40,992 nucleotides of DNA from an uncultured Eubacteriales bacterium (lineage in GTDB: Bacteria > Bacillota > Clostridia > Christensenellales > Aristaeellaceae), in assembly GCA_902793325.1 (NCBI GenBank), contig CADBCY010000029.1, positions 1 through 40,992 of the forward strand, written 5' to 3'. The notes below the pieces were generated by a model. It was not told the DNA's origin, searched no databases, and saw only the letters and a program-made list of their open reading frames with translations. The position numbers and the translations under genes are program-made. Each line of letters starts with the position of its first letter. Within the stretch, counting starts at the first letter, position 1. Shown here piece by piece: positions 8,657-16,287 of the stretch.

Positions 8657-9994
8657 ATGAAGAAGTTGCTTGCCCTCGTTCTGTGCCTGATGCTGGCGCT
8701 GGCCGTCTGTCCCGCGCTGGCGGAGAAGGCCGAGCCGGAGACCTTCGCCGACGGCGACTTCACTTACGTCGTGCTGGATGAGGGAACGGCGGAGATCAGC
8801 GGGTATACCGGCGACGCGACATCGCTGGAGATTCCCGCGGAACTGAATGGAATCCCCGTGGCGGCCATCGGGGAGGAGGCGTTCTCCGAATGCTCCGGGC
8901 TGACGCAGATCACCCTGCCCGACGGCCTGACGCGCATTGGCGATTTTGCGTTTTATAGCTGTCGTATGCTGGCGCAGATCACGCTGCCGGACAGCGTGAC
9001 GAGCATTGGCAAATCGGCGTTTCTCGACTGCTTCAGTCTGGCGGAAATCAATTTCCCTGACAGGCTTGAAAGCATCGGCGCTACGGCGTTCTCCGACTGC
9101 GGCAGGCTGACGCGAATCGTCCTGCCCGAGAGCCTTACAAGCATCGACAGCGCGGCGTTCTCCTTTTGCGACGGTCTGGAGCAAATCACGCTGCCAGACA
9201 GCCTGACGACCATGGGCGACAAGCTGTTCATGGGCTGTAACAGCCTGTCGCAGATCGTCCTGCCAGACAGTATCATTTCCGTCGGGGCCAACCCTTTTTG
9301 CAGGTGTGCCGGCTTAACGGACATACAGGTTTCACCCGACCATCCGACGCTGGCAATCGTTGACGGCGTGTTGTTCAGCAAGCCGGACAATCGCCTGGTG
9401 TGTTATCCGTATGTGTTCACCGCTGAATCCTATGCCGTGCCCAAGGGAGTACAGCTCATCGGCAACAATGCGTTTACCTATTGTTCCTGCCTGACACAAA
9501 TCACTCTGCCGGACAGCCTGACAGGCATAGGAAACGATGCGTTCAGCGGCTGCTCCGGCCTGACGCAGATGATGCTGCCTGACGGCGTGGAGACAATCGG
9601 CCCCAATGCGTTCTCCGGCTGCACCGGTCTGTCGGAAATCACGCTGCCCGACAGTCTGACGAGCACCGGCGATTATACATTCAACGGCTGCACCGGTCTG
9701 ACGCAGATTACCCTGCCCGACAGCCTGACGCGCATTGGTTTCAGGACGTTCCAGGATTGTTCCGGCCTGACGCAGATCAATCTGCCCGACGCCCTGGAAA
9801 AAATCGGCTCGGGGGCGTTCAAGGGCTGCTCCGGCCTTACGCAGATCAACCTGCCCGACGGCCTGACGGACATCGGCGACGGGGCATTTGAAGGATGCGA
9901 CAACCTCACGATCTCCGTCGGTCGGGATTCCCTCGCGGCGCAATACTGCGAGGAAAACGGTCTGAACTACACCATCGCGGACGCGAACGGCTGA
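8657..9994 (+). CDS. Secreted BspA-type leucine-rich-repeat protein
   Basis: This 445-residue exported protein has a signal peptide (MKKLLALVLCLMLALAV, cleavage near ALA-EK) after an AAGGAGG SD. Residues about 45-420 are roughly 14 repeats of 23 residues of the form L-T-Q-I-T-LPD-S-L-T-x-IG-x-x-AF-x-x-C-x-G, the LRR_5/BspA pattern. One interruption of about 45 residues in the middle carries a non-repeat SPDHPTLAIVDGVLF segment. Each repeat is 69 bp at DNA level. Such proteins are used in surface adhesion or as secreted ligand-binding modules. No LPXTG motif, dockerin or membrane anchor is seen, so it is probably released or held by partners. It sits between rsmH and a duplicate of the rsmH 3' end, which suggests later insertion into an older operon. 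Confidence 0.9.
   Translation: MKKLLALVLCLMLALAVCPALAEKAEPETFADGDFTYVVLDEGTAEISGYTGDATSLEIPAELNGIPVAAIGEEAFSECSGLTQITLPDGLTRIGDFAFYSCRMLAQITLPDSVTSIGKSAFLDCFSLAEINFPDRLESIGATAFSDCGRLTRIVLPESLTSIDSAAFSFCDGLEQITLPDSLTTMGDKLFMGCNSLSQIVLPDSIISVGANPFCRCAGLTDIQVSPDHPTLAIVDGVLFSKPDNRLVCYPYVFTAESYAVPKGVQLIGNNAFTYCSCLTQITLPDSLTGIGNDAFSGCSGLTQMMLPDGVETIGPNAFSGCTGLSEITLPDSLTSTGDYTFNGCTGLTQITLPDSLTRIGFRTFQDCSGLTQINLPDALEKIGSGAFKGCSGLTQINLPDGLTDIGDGAFEGCDNLTISVGRDSLAAQYCEENGLNYTIADANG
8890..9895 (+). repeat. Degenerate 69-bp tandem repeats within the LRR gene
   Basis: Blocks of CTGACGCAGATCACCCTGCC and close variants recur every 69 bp, encoding the 23-residue LRR units. Two runs (about 8890-9300 and 9480-9895) flank the non-repeat interruption. 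Such arrays are prone to copy-number change by recombination. Confidence 0.85.
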
Positions 9995-10000
9995 ATGACG

Positions 10001-10038
10001 CGCGGAGTGCGAGCCTGCGGATCATGGAGAAACGATGA
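10001..10038 (+). pseudogene. Duplicated 3' end of rsmH
   Basis: 10001-10023 matches rsmH 8585-8607 at 21 of 23 positions. Reading on in the rsmH frame gives ARSASLRIMEKR-stop, against rsmH's own [11 protein letters not shown]-stop. The TGA at 10036-10038 overlaps the ATG of the next gene (ATGA at 10035), as expected if this were the original end of rsmH, translationally coupled to the kinase-like gene. The divergence (V/M, L/R) implies that the duplication is not recent. Confidence 0.7.
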
Positions 10039-10592
10039 GCGGCATACTGATCGTCGGTCTGAACGGCGCGGGCAAGACCACCCTGGGCCGGGTACTTGCG
10101 GAGGCACTGGGCTTCAGGCGCATGGACGTGGAGGATTATTACTTTCCTCCTGTACCGCCCTCCGGCAATCCCTACGCCGTCAGCCGCACAAAAGAGCAGG
10201 TACGGCTTCGGATGCTTGAAGATATCCGAAGCGACGGACGCTTCGTGCTCTCCGCCGTCAACGGCGACTGGGGCGATGAAATCCTGTCAAATGTAGGCGC
10301 TATCGTCGCGCTTGAAGCACCGCGGGAGGTTCGGCTGGCGCGCATCGACCGTCGCTCCGCCGAGCGCTTCGGCCATCGCGTCGCTCCGGGCGGGGACATG
10401 TTCGAACAGGAGCGCCGTTTCCGGGACATCGCCGCCGCGCGGTCGCAGCAGCCCATCGATGAGTGGCTGCGTATAATGCGCGTACCTGTGCTTCGTCTGG
10501 ACTCAACGCAGCCCGTTGACCGGTGCCTGTGCGCCGTCATCGAATGGCTCGCTACCATTAACCCAATAGGAGATTGCCATGCGCTGTCTTGA
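10035..10592 (+). CDS. P-loop kinase-like protein (AAA_17/shikimate-kinase-like fold)
   Basis: This 185-residue protein has an N-terminal Walker A motif, GLNGAGKTTLG (8-18), followed by MDVEDYYF, a substrate-side Asp-Glu-Asp pattern seen in small nucleoside, nucleotide or sugar kinases. A basic lid-like segment (RLARIDRRSAERFGHR, near 99-114) follows, then ALEAPREVRL, a typical strand-helix in these folds. The substrate cannot be named from sequence. It overlaps the downstream tgt by 14 bp and its start overlaps the relic rsmH stop, so it belongs to this RNA-modification operon. A nucleotide or base-salvage role would fit the context, but that is inference. Confidence 0.75.
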   Translation: MSGILIVGLNGAGKTTLGRVLAEALGFRRMDVEDYYFPPVPPSGNPYAVSRTKEQVRLRMLEDIRSDGRFVLSAVNGDWGDEILSNVGAIVALEAPREVRLARIDRRSAERFGHRVAPGGDMFEQERRFRDIAAARSQQPIDEWLRIMRVPVLRLDSTQPVDRCLCAVIEWLATINPIGDCHALS

Positions 10593-11658
10593 TACTCCCT
10601 CCGGCTCCCTGCCCCTCCCCGCCTTCTTCCCCGACGCCACCTACGGCGCGATCCGGGCGGGGTCGTTTGAGGACGTCTACGCCGCGGGGCTGTACGGCTG
10701 CGAGATGAACAGCTACCACCTGATGACCAAGCCCGGCGCGAAGCTGATCCGGGCCATGGGCGGGCTGCACGGCTTCACCGGCTACCGCGGGGCCATACTC
10801 ACCGACTCCGGCGGCTTCCAGCTCTATTCCCTCATCCGCGAGAACCCCGAGTACGGCGAGATCCGCGACAAGGAGATCATCTTCCGCCCCGACCGCGGGA
10901 AGGAAAAGCTCACCTTCACCCCGGAAAAGTGCATGCAGGTGCAGTTCCAGTACGGCTCGGACATCATGATGGCCCTGGACATGTGCACCCATCCCGACGA
11001 CCCCATGGAGGTGCAGCGCCGCAGCGTGGAGCTGACCGTGCGCTGGGGCGAGCGCTGCCGGGCGGAGTTCGACAAGCTGTCGAAGAAGCTGGAGAAGAAG
11101 CCGCTGCTGTTCGGCATCGTGCAGGGCGGCGCGGACCCCGAGTTGCGCATGGAGTGCGGGCGGAGGCTTGAAGAAATCGGTTTCGACGGCTACGGCTTCG
11201 GCGGCTGGCCCCTGGACGCCAGCGGCGCGTTCCGGCCGGATATTCTGAAGATGGCCGCGGACGCCATGCCCGACCACAAGATCAAGTACGCCATGGGGCT
11301 GGGCCGGCCGGAGGAGATCGCCGCGCTCGCGGACATGGGCTACGACCTGTTCGACTGCGTGATCCCCACCCGGGAGGCGCGCCACCAGCGCCTCTACCTG
11401 TGGCAGCCGGGCCAGGACACCCCCGAGGGCGTGCGCCGCGAGGACGGGAAGTTCTATCGCTTCCTCTACATCCTGGACGAGGAACACCGCCGCGAGGACG
11501 GCCCCGTGGACCCCTCGTGCGACTGCTTGCTGTGCCGCAACCACTCCCGCGCCTACCTCCACCACCTCTTCAAGGTGAACGATCCCTACGCGCTGCGCCT
11601 CGCCACCGCGCACAACCTGCGCTTCTACGGGCGTCTGATGGCGCTGCTCGGCAAGTAA
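10579..11658 (+). CDS. tgt: tRNA-guanine transglycosylase family protein, divergent substrate pocket
   Basis: Enzymes of this family exchange guanine-34 of GUN-anticodon tRNAs for preQ1 (most bacteria) or queuine. The 359 residues keep DSGGFQ (76-81, with the general acid Asp76), GIVQGG (179-184), the nucleophile region YDLFDCVIPTR (Asp256), and a zinc site formed by Cys314, Cys316, Cys319 and His345. The pocket segment that normally reads GGLAVGE is here GGWPLD (208-213), and the N-terminal GNTYHL segment is MNSYHL. The catalytic machinery is intact but base recognition probably differs from standard preQ1 enzymes; use of queuine or another deazaguanine is one possibility. No queuosine-synthesis genes are nearby. 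An AGGAG SD precedes the ATG. Confidence 0.85.
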   Translation: MRCLDTPSGSLPLPAFFPDATYGAIRAGSFEDVYAAGLYGCEMNSYHLMTKPGAKLIRAMGGLHGFTGYRGAILTDSGGFQLYSLIRENPEYGEIRDKEIIFRPDRGKEKLTFTPEKCMQVQFQYGSDIMMALDMCTHPDDPMEVQRRSVELTVRWGERCRAEFDKLSKKLEKKPLLFGIVQGGADPELRMECGRRLEEIGFDGYGFGGWPLDASGAFRPDILKMAADAMPDHKIKYAMGLGRPEEIAALADMGYDLFDCVIPTREARHQRLYLWQPGQDTPEGVRREDGKFYRFLYILDEEHRREDGPVDPSCDCLLCRNHSRAYLHHLFKVNDPYALRLATAHNLRFYGRLMALLGK

Positions 11659-11710
11659 CGACTTTGGTCTGTTCTTCCAATACCGACCGTATTCTGTTTT
11701 GAATTTCGCC

Positions 11711-12502
11711 ATGGACAGGGAAACGGAACTGTTGGACAAGCTGCTCGCGTCCAAAAAGTACCGGGAAATGTGCCCGGACACCATCCGCCGCATATGGGCG
11801 GAGAACCGGGGCCGATATAAAAAGCTCAAGGACGTGGACAACGCCACGCGCGAGGCGCTGCACGGCGTCTCCGGCGCCTTCCTGACGGACGCCGAGGCCG
11901 CCGAATGCGCCTGGGCCATGCACGCCTGGGCCACCGGCGCGCGCACCGACGCTCAGCTCGAGAACATCCTCAACAAGCACGCCTCCACCCGCGAGCGCCT
12001 GCCGCTGGCGGACATGGACGCCCTGTACGCGCGCATTTTTGGCATCACCGGCAAACCCGACCGGATTCTGGATCTTGCGTGCGGCATCAACCCCATCTAC
12101 CTCGGCGCGAGGGGCCTGAAAGCGACCGGAGTCGATATTTCCGGCAGCGCGGTGAAGCTGGTCAACAGCTTCGGGAGCACCTACGGCATGCCGGTTCGCG
12201 CGGTCTGCGCCGACCTGCTGTGCCCGGGCGCCGTCCCCGGGGAACGCTTCGACGCGGCGCTGCTGTTCAAGGTGCTTCCGCTCCTGGAACGCCAGCGCGC
12301 CGGCGCAGCCACGGTAGTAATGGAATCCGTCGACGCGGCGAGCCTCGTCGTGTCCTTTCCCACCCGCACGCTGGGCGGGCGCCGCGTGGGCATGGCCGGG
12401 CAGTACGCGGCGTGGATGGAATCCCACCTGCCGCGCGGCCGACAGATCACGGCCAGCTTCGAGGCGCGCAACGAGCTCTTCTACATTCTACAGCGAGGAT
12501 GA
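11711..12502 (+). CDS. 16S rRNA (guanine1405-N7)-methyltransferase homologue (ArmA/Rmt family)
   Basis: From memory of ArmA, this 263-residue protein shares its whole layout. It has LLASKKYREM near the N-terminus (ArmA ILESKKYENL), KHASTRERLPL (89-99; ArmA IHSSTNERVAT), the SAM motif ILDLACGINP (119-128; ArmA ILDFGCGFNP), LLFKVLPLLERQ (184-195; ArmA LLKMLPVLKQQ), SFPTRTLGG (215-223; ArmA SFPIKSLSG), GMAGQYAAWMES, and NELFYIL at the C-terminus. Known family members methylate N7 of G1405 and give high-level resistance to 4,6-disubstituted deoxystreptamine aminoglycosides. Its GC content matches the neighbours and it lies among native rRNA-modification genes, so it may be an intrinsic chromosomal gene rather than a recent arrival. 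The SD is poor; an in-frame TTG at 11699 is an alternative start. Confidence 0.85.
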   Translation: MDRETELLDKLLASKKYREMCPDTIRRIWAENRGRYKKLKDVDNATREALHGVSGAFLTDAEAAECAWAMHAWATGARTDAQLENILNKHASTRERLPLADMDALYARIFGITGKPDRILDLACGINPIYLGARGLKATGVDISGSAVKLVNSFGSTYGMPVRAVCADLLCPGAVPGERFDAALLFKVLPLLERQRAGAATVVMESVDAASLVVSFPTRTLGGRRVGMAGQYAAWMESHLPRGRQITASFEARNELFYILQRG

Positions 12503-12507
12503 TGCCC

Positions 12508-13182
12508 ATGAACCTCAAACGACAGCTCAAATGGCGGCTGAACGACCTGCTGGCGCTCGACGCCCTGCCGAAGGGCAGCGCCGAGGCCGCCGAAAAGCGC
12601 AAGGCGCTGCTCTCGGAGTGTACCGCGGCCAGCGCCGCGGACATCATGCACGCCGCGCCGGGCTCGAAGCTCACCCCCCGCCGCCGGCAGCGCAAGGTGT
12701 GGACGACCCTGGGGTACGTCGTCATCGTGCTGTTCCTGCTGAGCGCGGCGGCGCTGGTGCTGGGCTACTGGATGGTTTCGGACCACAAGGTCGACTGGAT
12801 GAGCCGGGGGACGCTGTTCGCGCTGCTGGCCGCCATGGTCGTCGAAGTGGCGCTGATGCTGCTGTGCGCCAACCGCGTCACGGCGCTACAGAACCGCTAC
12901 ACGCTGGGCAGGATCCGGGTCGTCATGAAGGAATACGACGCGCTGGGCGCCGAGGATCGCGCGCTGTTCCCCCGCCTGCTTGCGCAGGGCTTTTCCGCCG
13001 ACCGGCGCGCCGGCTGCTGCGCCTGCGGGGCGCTGTTCGGGCCCGGCGAGGTCGCCCAACCGGAATCCGGCGACCTGACCTGCCCCGGCTGCGGCGAACC
13101 CTTCCAGCTCGTGTTCGAGGGCGACGACGCGCCGCTGGACGCGGACACGTTAAACCGACTTCGGTCTTTTTTAGACGCATAG
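12508..13182 (+). CDS. Two-helix membrane protein with C-terminal zinc ribbon
   Basis: I do not recognise a named family for this 224-residue protein. Residues 1-62 are charged and predicted soluble. Two hydrophobic helices follow at about 66-90 (YVVIVLFLLSAAALVLGY) and 102-122. After a helical linker comes a zinc-ribbon-like pair, CCAC (170-173) and CPGC (192-195), each in a CxxCG context. The topology would place both soluble parts on the same side, probably the cytoplasm. GCGAGG lies 9 bp before the ATG at 12508; in-frame ATGs at 12499 and 12502 overlap the methyltransferase stop and are less well spaced. It is sandwiched 5 bp after the Rmt homologue and 10 bp before rsmI, so it is co-transcribed with both. 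Confidence 0.7.
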   Translation: MNLKRQLKWRLNDLLALDALPKGSAEAAEKRKALLSECTAASAADIMHAAPGSKLTPRRRQRKVWTTLGYVVIVLFLLSAAALVLGYWMVSDHKVDWMSRGTLFALLAAMVVEVALMLLCANRVTALQNRYTLGRIRVVMKEYDALGAEDRALFPRLLAQGFSADRRAGCCACGALFGPGEVAQPESGDLTCPGCGEPFQLVFEGDDAPLDADTLNRLRSFLDA

Positions 13183-13192
13183 GAGGCCGCGC

Positions 13193-14050
13193 ATGCCCAA
13201 GCTGTACGTCGTGGCGACGCCCATCGGCAACCTGAACGACCTGACGCCCCGCATGCGCCAGGCGCTGGAGGCCGCCGACCTGATCGCCGCCGAGGACACC
13301 CGGGTGACCATGAAGCTGCTGAACCAGTTTGATCTCAAGAAGCCCATGACCTCCTGCCACCGCCACAACGAGGACGCCCGGGCCCCGCAACTGGTCGAGC
13401 GCATGCTGGCGGAGGATCTCACCGTGGCGCTGACCTGCGACGCGGGCACCCCCGGCATCTCCGACCCCGGCCACCTGCTGGTGCGCGCGTGCTGGGCGGC
13501 GGGCATCCCGGTGGAGCCGGTGTGCGGGCCCTCCGCGGTGGTTACCTGCCTGTCCGCCTCGGGCTTCGACGCGCGCGAATTCGCCTTCTTCGGCTTCCTG
13601 CCCCGCGAAAAGAAGGCGCTGGAGGACAAGCTCGACGCCATCCGCCGCTCGGGCGTGCCGGTATTCGTGCTGTACGAGTCGCCCCATCGCATCGTGGAGC
13701 TGACGCGGCACATCGCCGAAAAGTGGCCGGAGTGCCTGCTCTGCGTGTGCAGCGACCTCACAAAGCGCTACGAGCGCATCTACCGCGGCCCCGCGCCGCA
13801 GGTGCTGTCGGCGCTGACGGCCAACCCGAGCGTGGAAAAGGGCGAATACTGCCTGGCCGTGGACGTGTCCATGCTGCCCCCCGCGGAAGCGCCCGCGCCG
13901 CGCGTGGACGCCGCTGCCTTCATGCTGGCCCGGATCCTGGACGGCGCGAGCCTGCGCGAGGCCGCCGAAGCCGCTGCCGACGACGGCTACCCCCGCAACG
14001 AGGTCTACCGGGCGAAGCTCAGGATCGGAGAGCTGTTCGAGGAGGAATAA
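13193..14050 (+). CDS. rsmI: 16S rRNA (cytidine1402-2'-O)-methyltransferase
   Basis: RsmI methylates the ribose of C1402, completing the m4Cm1402 modification begun by RsmH. The 285-residue length is typical. Motifs of this SPOUT-unrelated, tetrapyrrole-methylase-fold family are clear: LYVVATPIGNLNDLTPR (4-20), AEDTRVTMKLL, SCHRHNE, DAGTPGISDPG, GPSAVVTCLSASGF, FFGFLPR, LYESPHRI and the KGEYCLAVD strand, with a helical C-terminal domain. AGGAGG precedes the ATG. It is the last gene of the plus-strand run and is closed by the bidirectional terminator at 14067. Confidence 0.96.
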   Translation: MPKLYVVATPIGNLNDLTPRMRQALEAADLIAAEDTRVTMKLLNQFDLKKPMTSCHRHNEDARAPQLVERMLAEDLTVALTCDAGTPGISDPGHLLVRACWAAGIPVEPVCGPSAVVTCLSASGFDAREFAFFGFLPREKKALEDKLDAIRRSGVPVFVLYESPHRIVELTRHIAEKWPECLLCVCSDLTKRYERIYRGPAPQVLSALTANPSVEKGEYCLAVDVSMLPPAEAPAPRVDAAAFMLARILDGASLREAAEAAADDGYPRNEVYRAKLRIGELFEEE

Positions 14051-14066
14051 CCGCCGGACCGCATAT

Positions 14067-14102
14067 AAACAGACCGAAGTCTATGTAGACTCCGGTCTGT
14101 TT
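14067..14102. terminator. Bidirectional terminator between rsmI and the MBL-fold gene
   Basis: Arms 14067-14082 and 14087-14102 pair at 15 of 16 positions around a 4-nt loop, with AAA and TTT at the outer ends. It lies in the 57-bp gap between convergent genes. Confidence 0.85.
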
Positions 14103-14107
14103 CAGCT

Positions 14108-14872
14108 TCAAATCTCCATCCACTGCCCCGGCTCGAGGCGATGGACGGGCAGGCGGTCGGCGAGGCTGTGCCGGAAGCCGTCGGTGTCCACGGCGCATGA
14201 GATGGGCGGAAAGGCGTCGTCGAAGTGGTCGAGCAGCACCGTGCGGGGCCGCAGGGCGTCCACGATGCGCCGCGCGGGCGTCATCAGGTCGCTCGTGCCC
14301 TGATAGGGCAGCACCAGAAGGTCGACCTCCCGGGGATAGTCCACCGCCTCGTCCAGCCCAAGGCTGCCCAGGATCAGCACCCGCTTCCCCTCCGCGCGGA
14401 CGCAATAGGCCACGATCTCGCCGTTTTCCGGCATCGACCGGAAGGCGCGCACGATGCCGGGCAGGTTCCCGGCGTAGCGCAGCATGCGCGGGTTCAGGAA
14501 GGTGCGCAGCAGCAGCCTGCCGTCGTACTTCACGTGGCGGCCGTGGAAGACGCCGATCTCCATGTCCCCGATCGAAAAGCCCTCCCCGGGCGCGATTTCC
14601 CGCAGCCGATCCTCCGGCACGCCCAGCCCGACGAGCGTCCCGCGGGGCGTGCGGGTGCAGTACACCGTCGCACCGCTCTCCGCGACGATGTCGGGCAGGC
14701 TCTGGATGTGGTCAAAGTGACCGTGGGTCACCAGGATGTGCCCGAAGCGGCGGTAGGCGGCCCGGTCCACGCGGGTCGAGCTGCCCTTCATGGGAAAGTA
14801 CGGGTCGACGAGCAGCGCCCCGGCCGCCGTCTCCACCGCCAGCGAGGCGGTGCCGAACCATGTGATCCGCAT
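14108..14872 (-). CDS. Metallo-beta-lactamase-fold hydrolase (UlaG-like)
   Basis: This 254-residue cytoplasmic metallohydrolase carries the dinuclear-metal motif THGHFDH (49-55), preceded by the fold's first strands (ITWFGTASLAVET, ALLVDPYF). Further candidate ligands lie in FHGRH (near 109-113) and LLDHFDD near the C-terminus. The compact layout resembles the UlaG/YcjG-like group of small lactonase and phosphodiesterase-type enzymes, but the substrate cannot be inferred. It starts 7 bp after the stop of the membrane glycosyltransferase and has no promoter of its own, so the two are co-expressed. Whether it acts on a product or lipid intermediate of that enzyme is unknown. Confidence 0.82.
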   Translation of the reverse strand: MRITWFGTASLAVETAAGALLVDPYFPMKGSSTRVDRAAYRRFGHILVTHGHFDHIQSLPDIVAESGATVYCTRTPRGTLVGLGVPEDRLREIAPGEGFSIGDMEIGVFHGRHVKYDGRLLLRTFLNPRMLRYAGNLPGIVRAFRSMPENGEIVAYCVRAEGKRVLILGSLGLDEAVDYPREVDLLVLPYQGTSDLMTPARRIVDALRPRTVLLDHFDDAFPPISCAVDTDGFRHSLADRLPVHRLEPGQWMEI

Positions 14873-14879
14873 CGCCGCC

Positions 14880-16094
14880 TCACTCCGCCCGCTCGATCGC
14901 GCGCGTGTGGGCGATGACCTTCCACTTGGGCGGCGGCGTCAGCACGGCGTACAGGTTGATGGGCGCCCACGTGAACAGGAACACCGGGAACAGCAGGATC
15001 GCGGGCACGCAGCGGCGGTTCAGCTTGCCGTGCAGCGCGAACATCACCAGCGCCATCAGGCTGCATCCCACCCAGGAGAACGCCAGCGCGCCGAGCAGCG
15101 GCAGCAGGATCTGCACGACGTGCCCCGGTTCCGCCAGCATGCGCCGCAGCACGTCCCACGCGCCCCAGCACGCGGGCGCCAGGCCCACCAGCGCCATCAT
15201 GTTGCCCAGGAACAGGATCGCCACGTCCACGCTGGAGGGCGTGCGCTTTTTGAGCAGCGGCCCCACGTAGCGCTTCATGCACTGTACCGAGCCCGCCGTC
15301 CAGCGGCGGCGCTGCACGCAGGAGGCCCACAGCCCGGAGGTCTGCTCATCGTAGGCGACGGCGTTCGGCATCCAGCCGATCTTATAGCCGTGGATGGCCG
15401 CCAGGCCGGTGAACTCCAGGTCCTCGGTGAGCGTCTGCGTGTTCCAGCCCACGGTGCGCACGGCCTCGTCGCTCACCATGAAGCCGGTGCCGTTCAGCGC
15501 GCAGGACAGCCCCAGCCGGGCGCGGCTCTCGTTGTACATGCCGCTCATGAACCAGTAGAACACCGTCATGCTGCCGGACATCCAACTGTCGTAGGGGTTC
15601 TTGCTGTCCCGGTAGCCCTGCGCCACGTGATAGCCCGCCGCGCGCGCGTCGTTCACCGCGCGGAAGAAGCCGGGATCGACCAGGTTGTCCGCGTCGAACA
15701 CGCAGTAGGCGTCGTATTCGCCCATGGCGGTGAGCTGCGCAAACGCCTGCTTCAGCACGTCGCCCTTGCTGCGGATCTCGCCCGTCACGCGCAGGATCTT
15801 CGCCCCGGCGGCGGCGGCCACGGCCTCGGTGTCGTCGGTGCAGTTGTTGGGGACCACGTAGATGTCGTAGAGTTCCCGGGGATAGTCCTGCTTCAGCAGG
15901 GACTTCACCAGCGGGCCGATCACCCCCGCCTCGTTGCGGGCGGCGATCACCGCGGCGATGCGCCGGGAGGGTTCCGCCTCCGGGTTCTTTCCGCGCCGCA
16001 GGAACAGCCCCGCCACGCAGGTAAAGCCGAAATAGACGCTCACCAGCGTGCACAGCGCGGCGCACAGCAGCAGCAGAACGCGAAGTATGAGCAT
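14880..16094 (-). CDS. Membrane family-2 glycosyltransferase (processive type)
   Basis: This 404-residue inner-membrane protein uses a nucleotide sugar as donor. It has an N-terminal helix (about 4-32), a GT-A domain from AAVIAARNEAGVI (about 47-59) with NNCTDD and the metal-binding FDADN, then TEDLEF and QRRRW. The D, DxD, TED and QxxRW set typifies processive synthases such as PgaC, hyaluronan or cellulose synthases. Three to four C-terminal hydrophobic helices follow. The polymer is unknown; a beta-linked hexosamine or glucose exopolysaccharide is plausible. The gene is driven by the promoter at 16135 and coupled to the MBL-fold gene. No PilZ domain is visible, although c-di-GMP enzymes are encoded elsewhere in the window. 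Confidence 0.85.
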   Translation of the reverse strand: MLILRVLLLLCAALCTLVSVYFGFTCVAGLFLRRGKNPEAEPSRRIAAVIAARNEAGVIGPLVKSLLKQDYPRELYDIYVVPNNCTDDTEAVAAAAGAKILRVTGEIRSKGDVLKQAFAQLTAMGEYDAYCVFDADNLVDPGFFRAVNDARAAGYHVAQGYRDSKNPYDSWMSGSMTVFYWFMSGMYNESRARLGLSCALNGTGFMVSDEAVRTVGWNTQTLTEDLEFTGLAAIHGYKIGWMPNAVAYDEQTSGLWASCVQRRRWTAGSVQCMKRYVGPLLKKRTPSSVDVAILFLGNMMALVGLAPACWGAWDVLRRMLAEPGHVVQILLPLLGALAFSWVGCSLMALVMFALHGKLNRRCVPAILLFPVFLFTWAPINLYAVLTPPPKWKVIAHTRAIERAE

Positions 16095-16111
16095 GGAGTC
16101 CGTATCTCCTT

Positions 16112-16164
16112 CATATCGATATGTATATGTTGGAAGTATAGCGGAATCTCCATGCTCCAGTCAA
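16112..16164 (-). promoter_or_regulatory. Promoter and 12-bp palindrome upstream of the glycosyltransferase
   Basis: On the minus strand, TTGACT (16159-16164), an 18-bp spacer and TATACT (16135-16140) form a good sigma-A promoter. About 12-23 bp downstream of the -10 lies a perfect palindrome CATATCGATATG (16112-16123) in an AT-rich leader, well placed for a repressor dimer; that role is inference. Confidence 0.7.
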
Positions 16165-16287
16165 GCAAGTTTGCGTTGAGTTGTCCCCACCAAAGGGTGA
16201 ATCATACAAGCGTTACAAAGGACTCGCCCGCCGGTTTCTGCGCAGGCGCACGGCGGGCCGTCGTGCCTCCGCGGCCGCAAGGCGCGC

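Noticed and set aside
8890-9895. Tandem 69-bp repeats as a possible CRISPR-like array
   Set aside because: The repeats are in-frame coding units of an LRR protein, with diverged copies and no spacers.
16248-16266. Hairpin after the M18 aminopeptidase as a terminator
   Set aside because: The stem is only about 7 bp with a wobble and has no U tract on the minus strand.
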